DNA from: Agrocybe praecox
Taxonomy: Eukaryota > Basidiomycota > Agaricomycetes > Agaricales > Agrocybaceae
Assembly: GCA_964017145.1 (NCBI GenBank)
Contig: OZ024843.1
Location: 1,107,001-1,171,000 of the forward strand
DNA length: 64,000 nucleotides
Direction: 5' to 3'
The notes under the pieces were generated by a model. That model searched no databases. It was not told where the DNA came from and was given only the letters and a program-made list of their open reading frames with translations. Of the stretch, positions 23,841-35,855 are shown one piece after another. The translations under genes and the position numbers were made by a program. Numbering within the stretch: position 1 is the stretch's first letter; every line of letters starts with the position of its first letter.

Positions 23841-25735
23841 TAAATGAAATGCACATTATAATTATCTCCGAGAGATAATATGCGGCCGCCAGGTGACCAC
23901 TTCGTGGTGCGCTTGATTTGAATTTCAGCCAAAATTTCGACGTGATGTAGTGACCACGGTTCGAAAGCTCTCATCAAGCTGGAGATATCCCAATAGTTGT
24001 CGCAGGAAACTAGACTTTTTGGGAAGTCTAGCTTAGGGTACAAATTGTTGGCACCTTCGGAGAACGGTTTCGAGCGACCTCTATTGTATTAGGGAGTAAC
24101 ATGGTAACTACTGGTAACCACCGTGAATATTACCACGGTTTCCCAAATAGTAAACTTGAATACAGTATCGTACGCCAATGTTAAGGTCGGTTTTGGGTCG
24201 GTTACCCAACGGTTACCGGTATGTAAACTATGCCTTATGCAAAACATTTCTTTTTTCTAAAAATTTGGGATTCTAATGCATGACCCCCATACCCTCGGCC
24301 GCCGTCCACCGACAAGTATGGGTTGATGAGGAGATAACGGGAGACAACGGTATTACTTATTTCTGTAATGCCGTACATTTTACGTTACAAACTAGTCTCG
24401 TCCAAGTAAGGGTAAAACTCATAACGGTACCGAGAAACCAACGTGGTAGTTTACGTTCACTTGCACACGTGAGGTGATCCCAATCATGACACTGTGGATC
24501 GCGCCGGCGGCAACCTTTGGTGCCCCAAGGGTACCATATAATGGTGTTTCCCAAGTATGCATTAACATTACCTACAGACACCATATTTTAAGTACTTTTG
24601 GCGGGAGTGATCGTCACTGAAATTTGGTAGTCAAAAAGTAGTAAATTATGTACCCTTTCCTTGCCACAAATAACAGTGTTCATTTAAATAGTACTTTTCT
24701 ATGCTTTCCGAGCACTAATAAATATTGTTTTAGGAACATCATATTTTCATTCAGTGGGGGGGTACGCTACTACATGCAAAGTATCGTACCAAGAACATAC
24801 AATACTAGGTGCTTACCTACCTAGACGATACCACAACTAATGAAGGAAAACTCACCTGTTCTTTTAGACAACTTTGAGGTGTCTGATAGGGGATCCCTGA
24901 ATATCGAGTACCGTCAATTCAAAGATTTTAACATGCGACGTGCACCGAACGGAATACGTACTTTATGCTAGCATACATGCACCATTTCGGCGCACAATCC
25001 TACTGTTGTTTGGCACATGCATTCTCTTTGTCACAATCTTCTAAGAACATGTTTTTTCAACGTTAATAGCCCTTCAACAATAAAAAAATGTGCGCATATA
25101 CTTGCCTATAAATACGAATCTCGGCAGCGGGGACCCACATTGGACAACGGCCACAGTACAACCCTTTGCAACGAAGATTGAGAAAGTTTAGCGGTAGACT
25201 CATAATCGACATGAATCTGACCTGGATATTGGGTTGACGGCCACCAATGCTGCGGAGAGCGTGAGGAAGGAAAGGTTTCCCGACGACCAAACGTGGACTC
25301 GGAAAAGTAGCCAACAAAGAGGATTGAGTCCTCTGGCCTTTGAGAACTTATGAGAAGGGTATTCCAGGTGGGTCCTCCAAGAATTGTAACGGGGGGGTAG
25401 GCCACGGGCAGGGCTCAGCGCAGACAACATGGAGGATATGCGCAAGACGCGACTTCAATTAACCCGGAATGTAGCCGAGCTGAACGTATGAAGTTCAAAC
25501 CCCGACATATGGGAATTTTGAAAAGCGATTAAGTCCGACGATCCTTCAGGGGCTCTCGTCGCGCCGCATGCGTCAAAGTTGTACTATCACTACGAAACCA
25601 CAAACCCATAATTTACTCCCGAGATAACGCAAAACGAAAGAGACTTTTTTTTCATCCCTGCATAAAAATCGGCGTAGTCGTGGCTCATGATCCTTGTGTC
25701 CTGGGGTGCCAAGATTGCTGTTTTACAGGTCCTGT
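23841..25735. other. shared non-coding part of copy A
   Basis: Matches copy B 43489-45380, and copy C as far as the window goes. Short frames such as 24357-24584 (minus, IIWYPWGTKGCRRR) are preserved in B (44104-44331), but with no motif or splice pattern to call a gene. Palindromic TTATCTCCGAGAGATAATA lies near 23861 and again in B and C. Confidence 0.5.
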
Positions 25736-26610
25736 ATTTCGGTACTCGGCAAATCAACTGAGGAGGGCATTCACTGCTGGCTTTGATCGCTATATTTTCA
25801 ATATATACGGTGAAAATATACGTAATATGTATTTTAAAGCATATATGTCGAACATATATGCTTCGGGCATGCTTTATATGGTAAGCCCGAGCCCTATATG
25901 TTCAACAATATATGCAGTCAAATATATATTACGTATATTTTTACCGATATGTTGAGTATATAGCAATCAAAGCCAGCAGTGATTTCATTTCTGAGATTGA
26001 AATCCGCGGGACTGTTCGCGGGACTGTCCCCGAACGGTTGACCTTGGTGTGACAGTGGCATTTGGAATCGGCAGTGTTCACATTGATGGCATTGTCGGCG
26101 ACGTCGTCATCATCACCAACCACCACCGACGCTCAATTTTCCAAACGGCTGCTTCGTAAGCGTAGTCGACGATGTTGAGCAGGCGGGCCAATCATTTCGG
26201 GGCCCATCCACGACACAATATTGCTCCAGGAGTGACTAATGCCAAAACAAAGGCTCACCTGGGCCGAAGAGTAATGTCGAAGGACTCGCCATCAGATGGC
26301 ACTCACGGGGCTGACAGCATTGGTAGGCATCCAAGAACACGGCCGGATTGCCGCTCTGTGGACTACAGGCGGGCCAACTTAATCTGCTAGTGTTACCGGC
26401 ATCGAGCAGAACCAAAGTAGAACGTCGCGTTGAACGAGTAACACACGCGGGGCGCCAGGCGTCGGCGAGGTTGCCGTCTTTACGCATTGCGTCACAATGA
26501 GTCCTGTTGTGGCCCGTTAGATAGGTTCCCGGAGTCAATGCTAGAGACTGTTCGGCGGTGCATGATCTCAGAAATGGGATTTCTTTCAACTGAGGGTCGG
26601 CATCAAGAGT
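25736..26610. other. roughly 0.88-kb insertion specific to copy A
   Basis: Copy B goes from TTTACAGGTC straight to TTAGTGTTTTCAAA. Copy A has about 875 bp here, including the small hairpin element at 25771-25982 and a minus-strand open frame (26236-26622) without known motif. Confidence 0.55.
25771..25982. mobile_element. 212-bp hairpin MITE
   Basis: TCACTGCTGGCTTTGAT at the left and its near-perfect inverted copy ATCAAAGCCAGCAGTGA at the right. Pairing continues inward through GCTATAT and ATACGTAATAT, so the whole element can fold into one long AT-rich hairpin. A clear target duplication was not found. No coding capacity. Confidence 0.75.
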
Positions 26611-26919
26611 GAGTGTTTTCAAACTAGTGGGGCTGGGGCACGGATTTTCATATTTTACCTACAAGTCTCAGGTACATATTCAGAATTCAGAATGTTGTAG
26701 CTATAGCATAAGGCGCCAACCGACAGTGCACCGTCTCTAAAGTATCCAAGTGGGATTTTGAATTAGCGAAGGCAAAGTAGAGATTTAGTGACAATGGAAA
26801 TCTTCCGGTAGGTAACGCGCCTTGATAATTACGTAGGAAATGCGACATAAGAGCTATGGCACGTATTATCTATGGATCACATGGTTTTATGTTGTTCACT
26901 ATGTACACATGAAGAACAA

Positions 26920-27300
26920 CCTCACTCTGACGTCAAATTGACGCTGTACAAGAGCAAGACCCACTCCACACCATGTGCACCCGTCGTCGCTGTAGCCCGT
27001 CGTCCGTACACGCCCATCTGCGCACATCGTATGTTCATCATCCTGCATTGTCTCACACCCCCGAAACACACACCACGGTGTGTTGTCCCCCTGCGTGGTC
27101 GTACATATCCTGCGTCTTCATACACACTCCGCGTCCTTGTACACGCACACCCCGTCCTTGTACACTTCCCAACCCGTCCTCAACACACACCCCGCTGTCG
27201 ACATTGTGCGATGCTGCATGGCGTCGCACTCGCACCGTGTCTCTGGTAGCCGTTAGGCAGTGGCCTATGCGACGCGCTGCTGGCAGTCAACTTCGTGCTG
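26920..27300. repeat. CA/GT-rich imperfect tandem repeats
   Basis: Repeated CGTCCTTGTACAC and ACACACCCCG motifs. The matching stretch in copy B (45890-46260) is shorter by about 45 bp, with fewer CCGTCCTTGTACAC units, so unit number has changed since duplication. Open frames here are by-products of the composition. Confidence 0.7.
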
Positions 27301-27366
27301 GAGTCTCTGCACATGAGTCGCTGCTGTTCAGCTGCGCGTCGTTATTTTTGTATGGCTATGGCTTAG

Positions 27367-27490
27367 AAAGGTGGGATGAGTGAGAAAAGAGAAAGGAGGT
27401 AAGTGGAGGAAAAGGGAGGAAAGAAAAAGGCAGATCTGAGGGGAAGGAAAGAAAAGGAGGAGGGGAAAGGGAAAATGATTCAAAGGGAAG
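27367..27490 (+). repeat. polypurine tract
   Basis: About 120 bases almost wholly of A and G on the plus strand. The equivalent tract is kept in copy B at 46320-46440. Frames reading through it are compositional artefacts. Confidence 0.85.
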
Positions 27491-27936
27491 GGTGAATAAA
27501 AGGACACATTATCCTCTTGCTTGCCTCTCATCACCACACCCCTCCATCTCCTCCTTCTCACCTGATTCCTGTTCATCTCTCTCACACGGCATTAGACGCG
27601 CCGCTCGACTCGGAGAGCGCGTTCGCGTCAGTATTGGCTTGATTCTTGAATGACGAATATCTGAGCGGCACAGATCGGCACTAATTTTCTCAGAATGAAA
27701 AGTGGACAAAACCTGTCATTTCTCATATCCGAGTTTCACTGGGAACGTCGAACTTCGAATCGACGCGGGTTCCTTGCTAACGGAGTTATCGCCGTAAAGT
27801 TGTTTTCACCACGCTTGTTGGAATAGAGCGAACAGTCTTGCGTCGTTTCTCCTTCATCAAGCGCATTGATACTGTCACCAGAGGGCTCTACAGCGCCTTC
27901 GTTGGAAATTACGTGTATATTTGACGACGCGGACTG

Positions 27937-28370
27937 CTAATGGCCTTGGGGTTTCGGCGTTGTTTGCAACATGTGTGCAGAGTCGTTAATTGACTCTGAC
28001 TCAGATGCTTCCCGCGAACATGTTTCAATGTTATCAATTCCTTCGATCTGCCGTACTCGATTTCCAATAACCTGGGTCTTCGCCGTTCGTTGAAGCTCAC
28101 GCTTCTTACCCAGGATAGAGGGTGTACTAGTGTTTGGCTTGGACGGAGAAAGAGAGGAGCCTGAGGATGTGGTGATCGCAGCCGCTGACTTCTCATCATC
28201 AGCAGTCGTTAGTGCTGATGATCTGCTTGGGATACTCCCAGAGGAACCAGCAGACAAGGCTGTATTAATGGGTAAGAGACGTTGAGCTCTTGTTTGTGAT
28301 CTCAAGGAACCCACATGTTGAGGAGGAGTACAAAGTGTCACATTGAAGTCATCTTCATATTCGTAAGTTC
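27937..28370 (-). CDS. hypothetical Ser/Thr-rich protein fragment
   Basis: The frame is open from about 28370 (YEYEDDFNV) and reads TLCTPPQHVG, then SSLSPSKPNTSTPSILGKKR, IGNRVRQIEGIDNIE, ending TPKPQGH at TAA 27937. The composition resembles a disordered protein segment. No ATG in good context and no domain are seen, so it is probably an exon or fragment of something larger. It lies outside the segmental duplication. Confidence 0.3.
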
Positions 28371-28463
28371 AGTTAATCAACATAGGTCGACTATCCTGTG
28401 ATGATCTTGGTTTCAGGTGATAGTGATGTAAACTGGATAAAATATCCATCGGTTGTAAAATAC

Positions 28464-28634
28464 TATGGAAACCCGGACTGTCAAGCTTCGAAACTTGTAG
28501 CCAAACAAGATCCGGCATGCGTTGCCGAACATTCTCGGCTCTTGGCACATGGAAACGAAATGATGGACATCCTTATGCGCATCAGCGAGCGTGCACGCGC
28601 ATTGTCAGCCCCTCAACGTCGTCCTCAACGTTCC
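28464..28634 (+). repeat. left arm of a 171-bp inverted repeat (partner 29295-29465)
   Basis: The two arms are almost identical in inverted orientation, separated by about 660 bp. Both arms read YGNPDCQASKLVAKQDPACV in the same relative frame (plus in this arm, minus in the other) within longer open frames (28398-28682 plus, 29280-29735 minus). The reading AEHSRLLAHGNEMM and ISERARALSA suggests a real helical protein segment that was duplicated, though I recognise no family. The left arm's frame ends in Arg-rich sequence at its outer edge. Confidence 0.8.
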
Positions 28635-29294
28635 CGCATGACAAGATGGATTCTTTGCTTTTTAAAATACAGAAATATCTAACAGTGTGTAGAGATTCCA
28701 TTGTTAGATATTTATTAAAATTAAAAACAAATATCGCAATCAAAAATCAAAAATCAGCATTTGATGGTCGCGCGAAAGTGGACTTGGAGGAAGAAATCTC
28801 GCTAGCTGGGACTGCCGACAGCATAATTCTGCCCCCTTCGTGAAGAGTGTTTGCGACTCATGTTGGATGCCTTTCATCCTTTTGAAGAAATACCATGATA
28901 TAAAGCTACTATGGCATTAAATCACGGGAATATAGAGTACTCAGTGGTCCCCTTAACATCCACTCATATTTACTTTTTCCTCGTTTCTCACTCTTGAATA
29001 CTTATCATTCGGTTAACCCCCAACAACGGACATACAGATAACAAAGGGCCACAGTAATCATTAGATTACATGTGGTTCTAACCCGCCATACACTCAACCA
29101 TTGAGTAATTCATACCGTTCAATTTAGACGTGGTAAACCCAATGCCATTGCGATAGAGTATATTACAGTACATTGAATTACATCAGTGGGCCGCAAATTA
29201 TGACATCTAGATTCCAGATGGTGAATATATATATTCAAAACTCTATTACACATTTTCCTATTCCAAAAAACTAGAAATTTCATTCCGTTGTGCA

Positions 29295-29465
29295 GGAACG
29301 TTGAGGACGACGTTGGAGGGCTGACAATGCGCGTGCACGCTCGCTGATGCGCATAAGGATGCCCATCATTTCGTTTCCATGTGCCAAGAGCCGAGAATGT
29401 TCGGCAACGCATGCCGGATCTTGTTTGGCTACAAGTTTCGAAGCTTGACAGTCCGGGTTTCCATA
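29295..29465 (-). repeat. right arm of the 171-bp inverted repeat
   Basis: Inverted copy of 28464-28634 with a handful of substitutions. Its open frame extends upstream (to 29735) with SRQRSRLTRGHKLDSII before joining the shared segment, so this arm may be closer to the original exon. Confidence 0.8.
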
Positions 29466-29735
29466 AAATACAACCGAAATATTCAGGATTGAGATGATAG
29501 AATCCAGCTTATGGCCTCTTGTTAATCGGGAACGTTGTCTTGACAGTCTGCAGGACGGGTCAGCCGGTTCATTACAACCTTTACCTACATACTCATGAAT
29601 TGCCCACAGTTCACTTCGGAACTCAAAAGATAAGGATATAAAATAAGACCTAGACTCAAAAGAACGTTCTATACATGATGCACGTTGCACGCGTGAGGCG
29701 GGGCTGCAATCATGATCAGTCAGGCATGACGGCAC

Positions 29736-30313
29736 TCAATTTCATCGCTGACCCCGAAATCAGCCGTCATTGTTGATTGTTCATTTAAGATTGATCTTGA
29801 TCTTGTCTAGGACAGGGCGCTTATACTCGCCTGTTGCTTTCGAAAAGAATGCGGCGAGAGTGTGGTGTTCATAAGCGGCCATCGTCATATCGGTCCCTGT
29901 TGACCTTTGAATCGACCCAAAAAATAACTGATATCCCCGGGCCCATAATCGGACGTTCCATATATGCAAATCAACCAAGTTAGAGAATATGTTTTTTCCA
30001 TCCCAATGAGGCAATTCTGTCGAGGTGAAACCCAGTAGTATTACTTACAGGGGGTAGTTGTTGGTACGGTGGGGATGATGCTGAACGGTATATTTCTGGT
30101 TTTGCAATATAACGATATGAATCTGAACATTTATGTCACAATCTATTTCTGCTCGAAAGTGGGGGAGATCAGGTGTTGTTAGCATACATCATAGCTGATG
30201 ACACACGATGATCACCACAGCATTTGAAAATAATTACTTACACAATCTTACCACGCCATGATGGATGATGCATAGGGCCGGGTCCCCAAAAGAAAAGAAA
30301 AGAAAAAGAAAAC
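29736..30313. other. stretch with a possible unassigned exon
   Basis: A minus-strand frame (30014-29781) is preceded by a plausible intron (GTAAGT donor at about 30047, CGACAG acceptor at about 30017), but phases do not give one clear protein. No family recognised. Confidence 0.3.
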
Positions 30314-31430
30314 TTAGGACAAACCGTATTTAGAATACACCGCCTGAGAAAGCGTAAATTCGGAATACTGGTAGTGTAATATGAGAGAAAATAAATAATC
30401 CTGACGAGTAGATGTACAGATGTGCAAAGAGGACGCCGGTCTGCGCAAAGGAATGATGTCATGGGATTGGTTGAATGCGAGGATCTTCGACATCAACACT
30501 TCATTCTTATCTAAATTGGTGGTAAAGTGGGAAAGATGAGCTAACGGTGTGATGCCTACGAGTAAAGAGAGGGTTGGAATATCCACTCGTGCAAGCTGGG
30601 CGAATATAGGAACATCCGGTGGCCCAAAAATGGCCAATTTAGCTAGTAGAAGAGTATTGGTGTATATGACGGACCAAGGGTTCGGCTGAAGAAGTGGTAT
30701 TGTGAGTAGAAAGATATTCGATGGCCCTGTGTGATCGGTGAGGTTTGAGGTCTCGATAATATTGAAAGAGCCTGGGGCCAAAGATGATGATGAGGTACCA
30801 TAATCTTCGAAGTCGAATAAGACTTGAGAACCGCCCCATGGGTATGTATAAACATCAGTCTGTGTGATTTTAGCTTCCTTCCGAATTTGAAATGCACGAC
30901 AAAACGCCAACGACTCGCCAACAAAAAACCGAATGGATAGGTTGGCTGCCGATTCAGCAGAAATCCTCTTATTGAATGAGAATAACCAGGAGCGAAATTG
31001 TTCCTTCGCAGCTTCCATCAGGTCTTCCGTAGTAACATGACGCGGCTTGCTCGCTTGGTCATGTAGACCTGATACAAAAGGACCGGTGGACCTGCTGGAA
31101 TTATGTGCGCCGCGTTGTTTTTCCAGAGTTGAATTCATGAGGGATAAGACTGAGCTGCGAGTTGACTTTTGCTGTAGGCTGGGAAGCATCTTGCTGTTCA
31201 AGTATAATAGCCAGTGCTGACGAACTTCCACGAGAGAATGTTCCGTACAGAAACGGATATAGCCAGCGTACTTGAATGCCTTGCAAGTCAAAATATCGGC
31301 AGATGCATCAAAAAGACCTTTGCAGTGAGAAAGAAGAATGTCATACGACGTGTTATCGAGGAAAAATTGATAGAAATGAACCAAGAGTGTTCGGCAGGGA
31401 TTCCTTCGTCAATAAGATGATAGGACCTGT
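30314..31430 (-). pseudogene. MYND-family paralogue M4, N-terminal half only
   Basis: Diverged copy of the N-terminal region of the MYND family. It reads YQFFLDNTSYDILLSHCKGL, IRFCTEHSLVEVRQHWLLYL, FFVGESLAFCRAFQIR, FNIIETSNLTDHTGPSNIF, LSHFTTNLDKNEV. The same blocks in M2 and M3 are FNFFLDD/CTEHTLEEVKRHWNFYL/FFWGESLAFCHALYA/NVIETSNLTDHVGLLNIL. It ends at 30314 soon after the LSHFTT block, before the middle and finger domains, and a one-base shift separates it from the preceding LIDEGIPAEHSW reading (about 31380). It lies directly downstream of M2, so it is probably an old tandem paralogue that lost its 3' half. Confidence 0.7.
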
Positions 31431-31861
31431 AAGAGTATGAAATAACTGCAATGTAACAAGCAGGAGGGAAGTAAACAAGGAGGAACGTCGAACGTCGAAG
31501 CAAAGAATCTACATACTCAACGTGGTGTCACATACCTCGTGATCAGTGACGGTACGTGTCATGAACGCAAAATGCGTTTGGAAAGGCTGATTCAGAGGTT
31601 GCATTTCAACAGAACATAGAACGAACTGTGCAAAATGTGTCGGTTCTCCAAATGGTGTAATAAGTCAAGAATATTTCGTAAATTATTGAAAACAAGAATG
31701 CCAAAACATGAAGGCGCAACAGACTAGTGGAGGTGAGTGAATTTGGAATTGTACTTCAGTTAATTTTTTTAGTTAGGCAAACAAGAATTTACTAAAGCGA
31801 TATATCACAGAAAGCGGCATGGCGGGTATCAGAAGGTGCCCCGTGGATCTCCACCGAGAAA
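31431..31861. other. spacer between M4 and M2
   Basis: May contain short 5' exons of M4 (a donor GAG|GTATGT is seen at about 31538), but none could be confirmed. Confidence 0.3.
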
Positions 31862-34800
31862 CTAGGAAGAGGCGCATCGCGGTTTATGGATTTTCCAATG
31901 GGCTTTTTGGCAGGACCGAGAACAATATTTGATTTTCTTGCATGAGCTACAATTTAGCAGCGTCGGATTTCCTGGACCATGGCAGCTAGCACACCTAGAT
32001 TCCAATAGGTTGGAGCTTGTTGTAGAGTCCTCAAGGTCCGCGTTATTTATTTTAGCCTTTTTCTTGAATTTCTTCGTCATTGAAGACATCGAGCCTTCCA
32101 TGAACGAAAACGTAAAGAGAGGACTTATGGCAACGCGTGTAGCTTGCGAATGAAGCCTCTTCCACTCCTGCATGGTTCCAAAGGCGCCGAGATCTTTGCC
32201 TTTTCCACAGCTACAGAGAAGACTAGCGACGGAACTTTCCAATGGCGGGGCCGGAACGCCATTTCTAATATATTCGCATTCCGAAGTATGCTTCCAAGTC
32301 CTGCATCGTTCAGCAAGGACAGGTAGAAGCTTCTTCCAAAGCCGCGTTTCGTCGTCGTCGGTTCGAATTTGGAGTACCGGCAAATCCATGAGCTTCTGAA
32401 TCAGAGGTCTCCCGCTTCCCATCATACCGTCGTGCAGCGGAACACAAGCATCGACGACAACGGTATGCGAAGAAAGATCGAGTTTGATATCGTTGACAAA
32501 AATTAACAACCAAATGCCGACACCGTTTGTAAAATTCGAAAGTCCATATACTTTGGGGCGATCTTGAGGATTATCGAATCCAGAATATTTGAGGAATATT
32601 GCGCGTATTGATTCCTTCAGGTTTACGACGACGCCGTAACTTTCTATGTCCTTCGTCTCATGTCTTTCCTTTTCGGAATCCGACAGCACCATACTCAGAT
32701 GGATTGACAGCCATTGAAGCTTGCTTTTTGGGATAGGAAACTTTAAAGAAGGAAGCACGTCGATGTTGATATAGTGAATATTGGAAATGTTGATCTTGTC
32801 CTTATTTAAGAATGAGGGAAACGGATCGAGCGAGACGTTCGAGGTGTCTTGGAAATCTACCCGGATAGGGGCTTCAATCTGGTGGTACTTCTGTCGGTAC
32901 CGTCGATACCGAATACCTGTTATGATTCAGCTTACCTCGACATAGGATGATTTTCGGGCTGTCCTGGTTTTGATTTGATCCACTTTGATAAGGAAAGGAT
33001 ATACAAGTCGCTTGTGGAAATCTGTGAAAGAAACCTGAAGAGCGACATCGGACACAGGTTGAGGAGTAACAGAAGCGCCAGCTGATAAAGACCTTGCCGC
33101 ATCAGTATCCTTTACTGTTTCGCGAACGGATATATGGGTGACTTTTCGGCCAGTCTTATCGAAATTTAATGACGTCATCCTGGATGTCTGCGTGTTTCTG
33201 ACAAGATTCGAAGTTGACAATTTTCGACGACGTTCGACTTCGCCAATATTATTTGGCCCATGACGGACGACATGTAAATGGTTCTTATCCGCCAGGTCGG
33301 CGGAAAAAAGATTCATCTCCAGTCGAAATATGGGCACGAGCAGCATTGTACTGGAAGGAGTGGCTCGTATATGAAGACTGACAACGACAATTTTCGGATC
33401 GTATCTTAGCAAGATCCACGAATTCATGTAGAATGTGACTATCAAGGACGAATTTCCCCGCCAAGCCGAGTCATCTGCATGTATGTCGATTACTGGTTCC
33501 CCGGATTGGTAAGAAACCTGAAGATCTCCAAAGCCTGGTTGAATAGACGAATGCACGCTATGCTCTTGATGTGCTCTGACTTCACATTGCAGGATCGGTG
33601 TCCCGGTTGCGTCGCTGTCAAGAGCCTCGAGCTGCTTCAATTTGCCACGAGGAACTTTCAACACAATGCAAACGATGGGTGGGATATCTTTCCACCCCAC
33701 AAAGAGTGTAGACCGGTCAGGCAAACTTTTAAGAAAGTTTGATTGGAAAGGTTCCAACGAGTCAAACAATCCGCAGAGGTAAAATTGGCATACAAGGTCC
33801 TGATAGTTGTTCATCTCCATAGGCATCGTCCTGTCGGCGGCAAACAAATCTTCAAGTTTCTCCATAGTTTGAGTCCAATTAACTTGAACTCTTTCTCTGA
33901 CGAATGCAAAAAATGTCGCCAGGCTGCTGCGAATATAGTGAATATTATTTAGCGAAGTTAACTTTTCGAATCCAGGGTAAGCGAGGTTTTTGCGCCAATC
34001 TTCGTCAGAAAACATCTCTTGGTACACCCCAAAGAAAAATCGAGCCAGATCGTTTGATTGACAGATCAGCGCTCAGCAGTGTTGGGTCCGAGTCCGGCTC
34101 AAACACGTGATGCGAGTCGAGGGGGTACCTCCATGAAAGTGGTTCAAGATGTTGACTTGAGGTACTGATGCCTGCAGTCAAGATTTCGTGTTTGTTGGAT
34201 AAGGTGGTAAAGTGAGATAAATGAAGAGCTGGAGCAACCCCAAAGAAAAGAGAAAGAGAAGGTATATCAGCAAGTCCCTTGCTCGACAATCCAGATGTGG
34301 CGATTCCAGTTCTAGAGGAATTGACAAGAGTATCTGTATGCAAGATAGAGCTCGGTCCTTTACGTAGAAGTGGCAGTGTGACGAGAAGAATATTTAATAA
34401 TCCGACGTGGTCGGTCAAGTTCGAGGTTTCGATGACATTGTAGATAAGGGGTGCACTGGCTGTGTTGGGATCATATTCATCTGGGTCGAGGTTTATTTGA
34501 TTGTTTCCCCAAGGAAGAGTGTAAACGCCAGTCTGTGTCAATTTTCCTCGCCTACATGCGTAGAGTGCATGGCAAAATGCTAAGGATTCCCCCCAAAAGA
34601 ATCGAATAACGAATTTAGGTGAGCCTGCGGACAATATCCTCCCCTTGAAGGACGAGCACCACGACGAGAATTGATTGACGGCTGTTTCGACTTCCCTCTC
34701 GTAGGTACCCAAGGAGGCCGTTTCTGCGCCTCGAATGGAGGCATAAGCAGAGGCGGTGAAGAAGCACTTGAGAGGATCTGTGCCGTAGTGGACATTGAAC

Positions 34801-35623
34801 GTCTTGCCAGCCTGACAATATGCGAAAGTGGGATTTAAATGTGGGGTAGATGTCGCTTGGGGTGGCTTCCATGATATAACCCCTGTCTCCCAAAATTTGT
34901 CCCTATGTTTACCCACATTTGGCCCAAATTCGAAGGCAAGGGGTCCAGCGGATCGTGATGAACCTAAACCACCATATTTTTCCCGGATGCGTTTCATATG
35001 GACGAGAAAGGATGTTTTTATGGCGTTTCTCTGCGGCTGAGGAGCGATCATGTTCGAGATAGAAATTCCAATGTCGTTTGACTTCTTCAAGGGTGTGTTC
35101 AGTGCAGAACTTGATGTGACCGTCATATTTCGAATTCTTCCAAGTTTGCATATCGGAAGAAACACGGATGAGTACCCGACATTATTTGAGAAGTATGTTG
35201 TACGATTTGTCATCGAGGAAGAAATTATAAAAAATTGACCAAGCATGGTAATGCGAGACTCCGTCAATAATCATTGTCAATAGGAGAGTATTGCGTGCTA
35301 AATATTTTGATGAGATTGGGAAATCAATTTTCTGCCCGAAGTATCATACCGAGTATGGTTGATTCCCAGTCGCAGCAGGTGAAATCCATTTCTCTGTATT
35401 CTGGGGAATTATTAGGATAGCTTGTTCTAGTCATAACAAGAATCGCTTGCTGGGTGCGTGGTCCGCGTAAATAGTATAGAGAATACTTCTCGGATCGCCG
35501 CACGCAAGGAGAAGAATATCCGCGTTTTCCTCTGAGGATAGCTGGCGAGTGAAGCATACCGGTGGTGTGTTGCCAATTGGATAAAAAAAATGTTTTTTTG
35601 GGCCAGAGAACCGTATGTGCCAT
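31862..35623 (-). pseudogene. MYND-finger protein gene, copy M2 (nearly full length, frameshifted)
   Basis: The most complete member here of a large basidiomycete MYND family (role unknown; usually about 1000 residues). N-terminus MAHTVLW, then out-of-frame PIGNTPPVCFTRQLSSEENA and LLLACGDPRSILYTIYADH. Next come YREMDFTCCDWE, ARNTLLLTM, CTEHTLEEVKRHWNFYL, TLPWGNNQINLDPDE, NVIETSNLTDHVGLLNIL, LSHFTTLSNKHEIL, FSDEDWRKNLAY, FVGWKDIPPIVCIVLKVPRG, RHGPNNIGEV, RKSSYVEVS and LLPVLAERCRTWKHTSECEY. The finger reads CASCHGPGNPTLLNC, CKKIKYCSRSCQKAHWKIHK and PRC. Two frame breaks: in the A/T homopolymers after the start (about 35590) and a 7-base insertion near 34075 relative to M3. The first intron has a GC donor (35450-35449) where M3 has GT. 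The rest is open, so the decay is recent, or a sequencing indel could restore it. Confidence 0.7.
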
Positions 35624-35855
35624 TGTAATGATTGGTGAGGTCGTTCAGGAAAGAGTTCAGACCTAAGGGACCTGAAAAGGTTGCATGTTCTTATGCATCT
35701 TCACATAATATTTTTGGTCATGATAGTTTAACCGTAATGTATACCATGCGATAGTATCCATGTTGACCAGGAGTCTTCAAGTAGTAACGGAGAAGCCGTA
35801 ACACATGCGACGCAATACAGCGGGCGGTAGTTTTGTAGCCAAGTAGAACGGGAAA

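Larger units (their letters stand above)
15526..27640. repeat. segmental duplication, copy A
   Basis: Matches copy B (from about 35684) base for base over long stretches in the same orientation, starting at GTTGCATGTTCTTATGCA and ending near CAGTATTGGCT (27640; 46540 in B). Copy C starts at the same point (about 56810) and continues past the window end. Contents in order: NDUFAF3-like pseudogene, lipoate ligase remnant, unidentified acidic ORF, non-coding shared sequence, CA-rich and purine-rich tracts. Copy A carries insertions absent from B (17731-19052, 19349-20255, 22501-23409, about 23415-23840, about 25736-26610). Confidence 0.85.
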
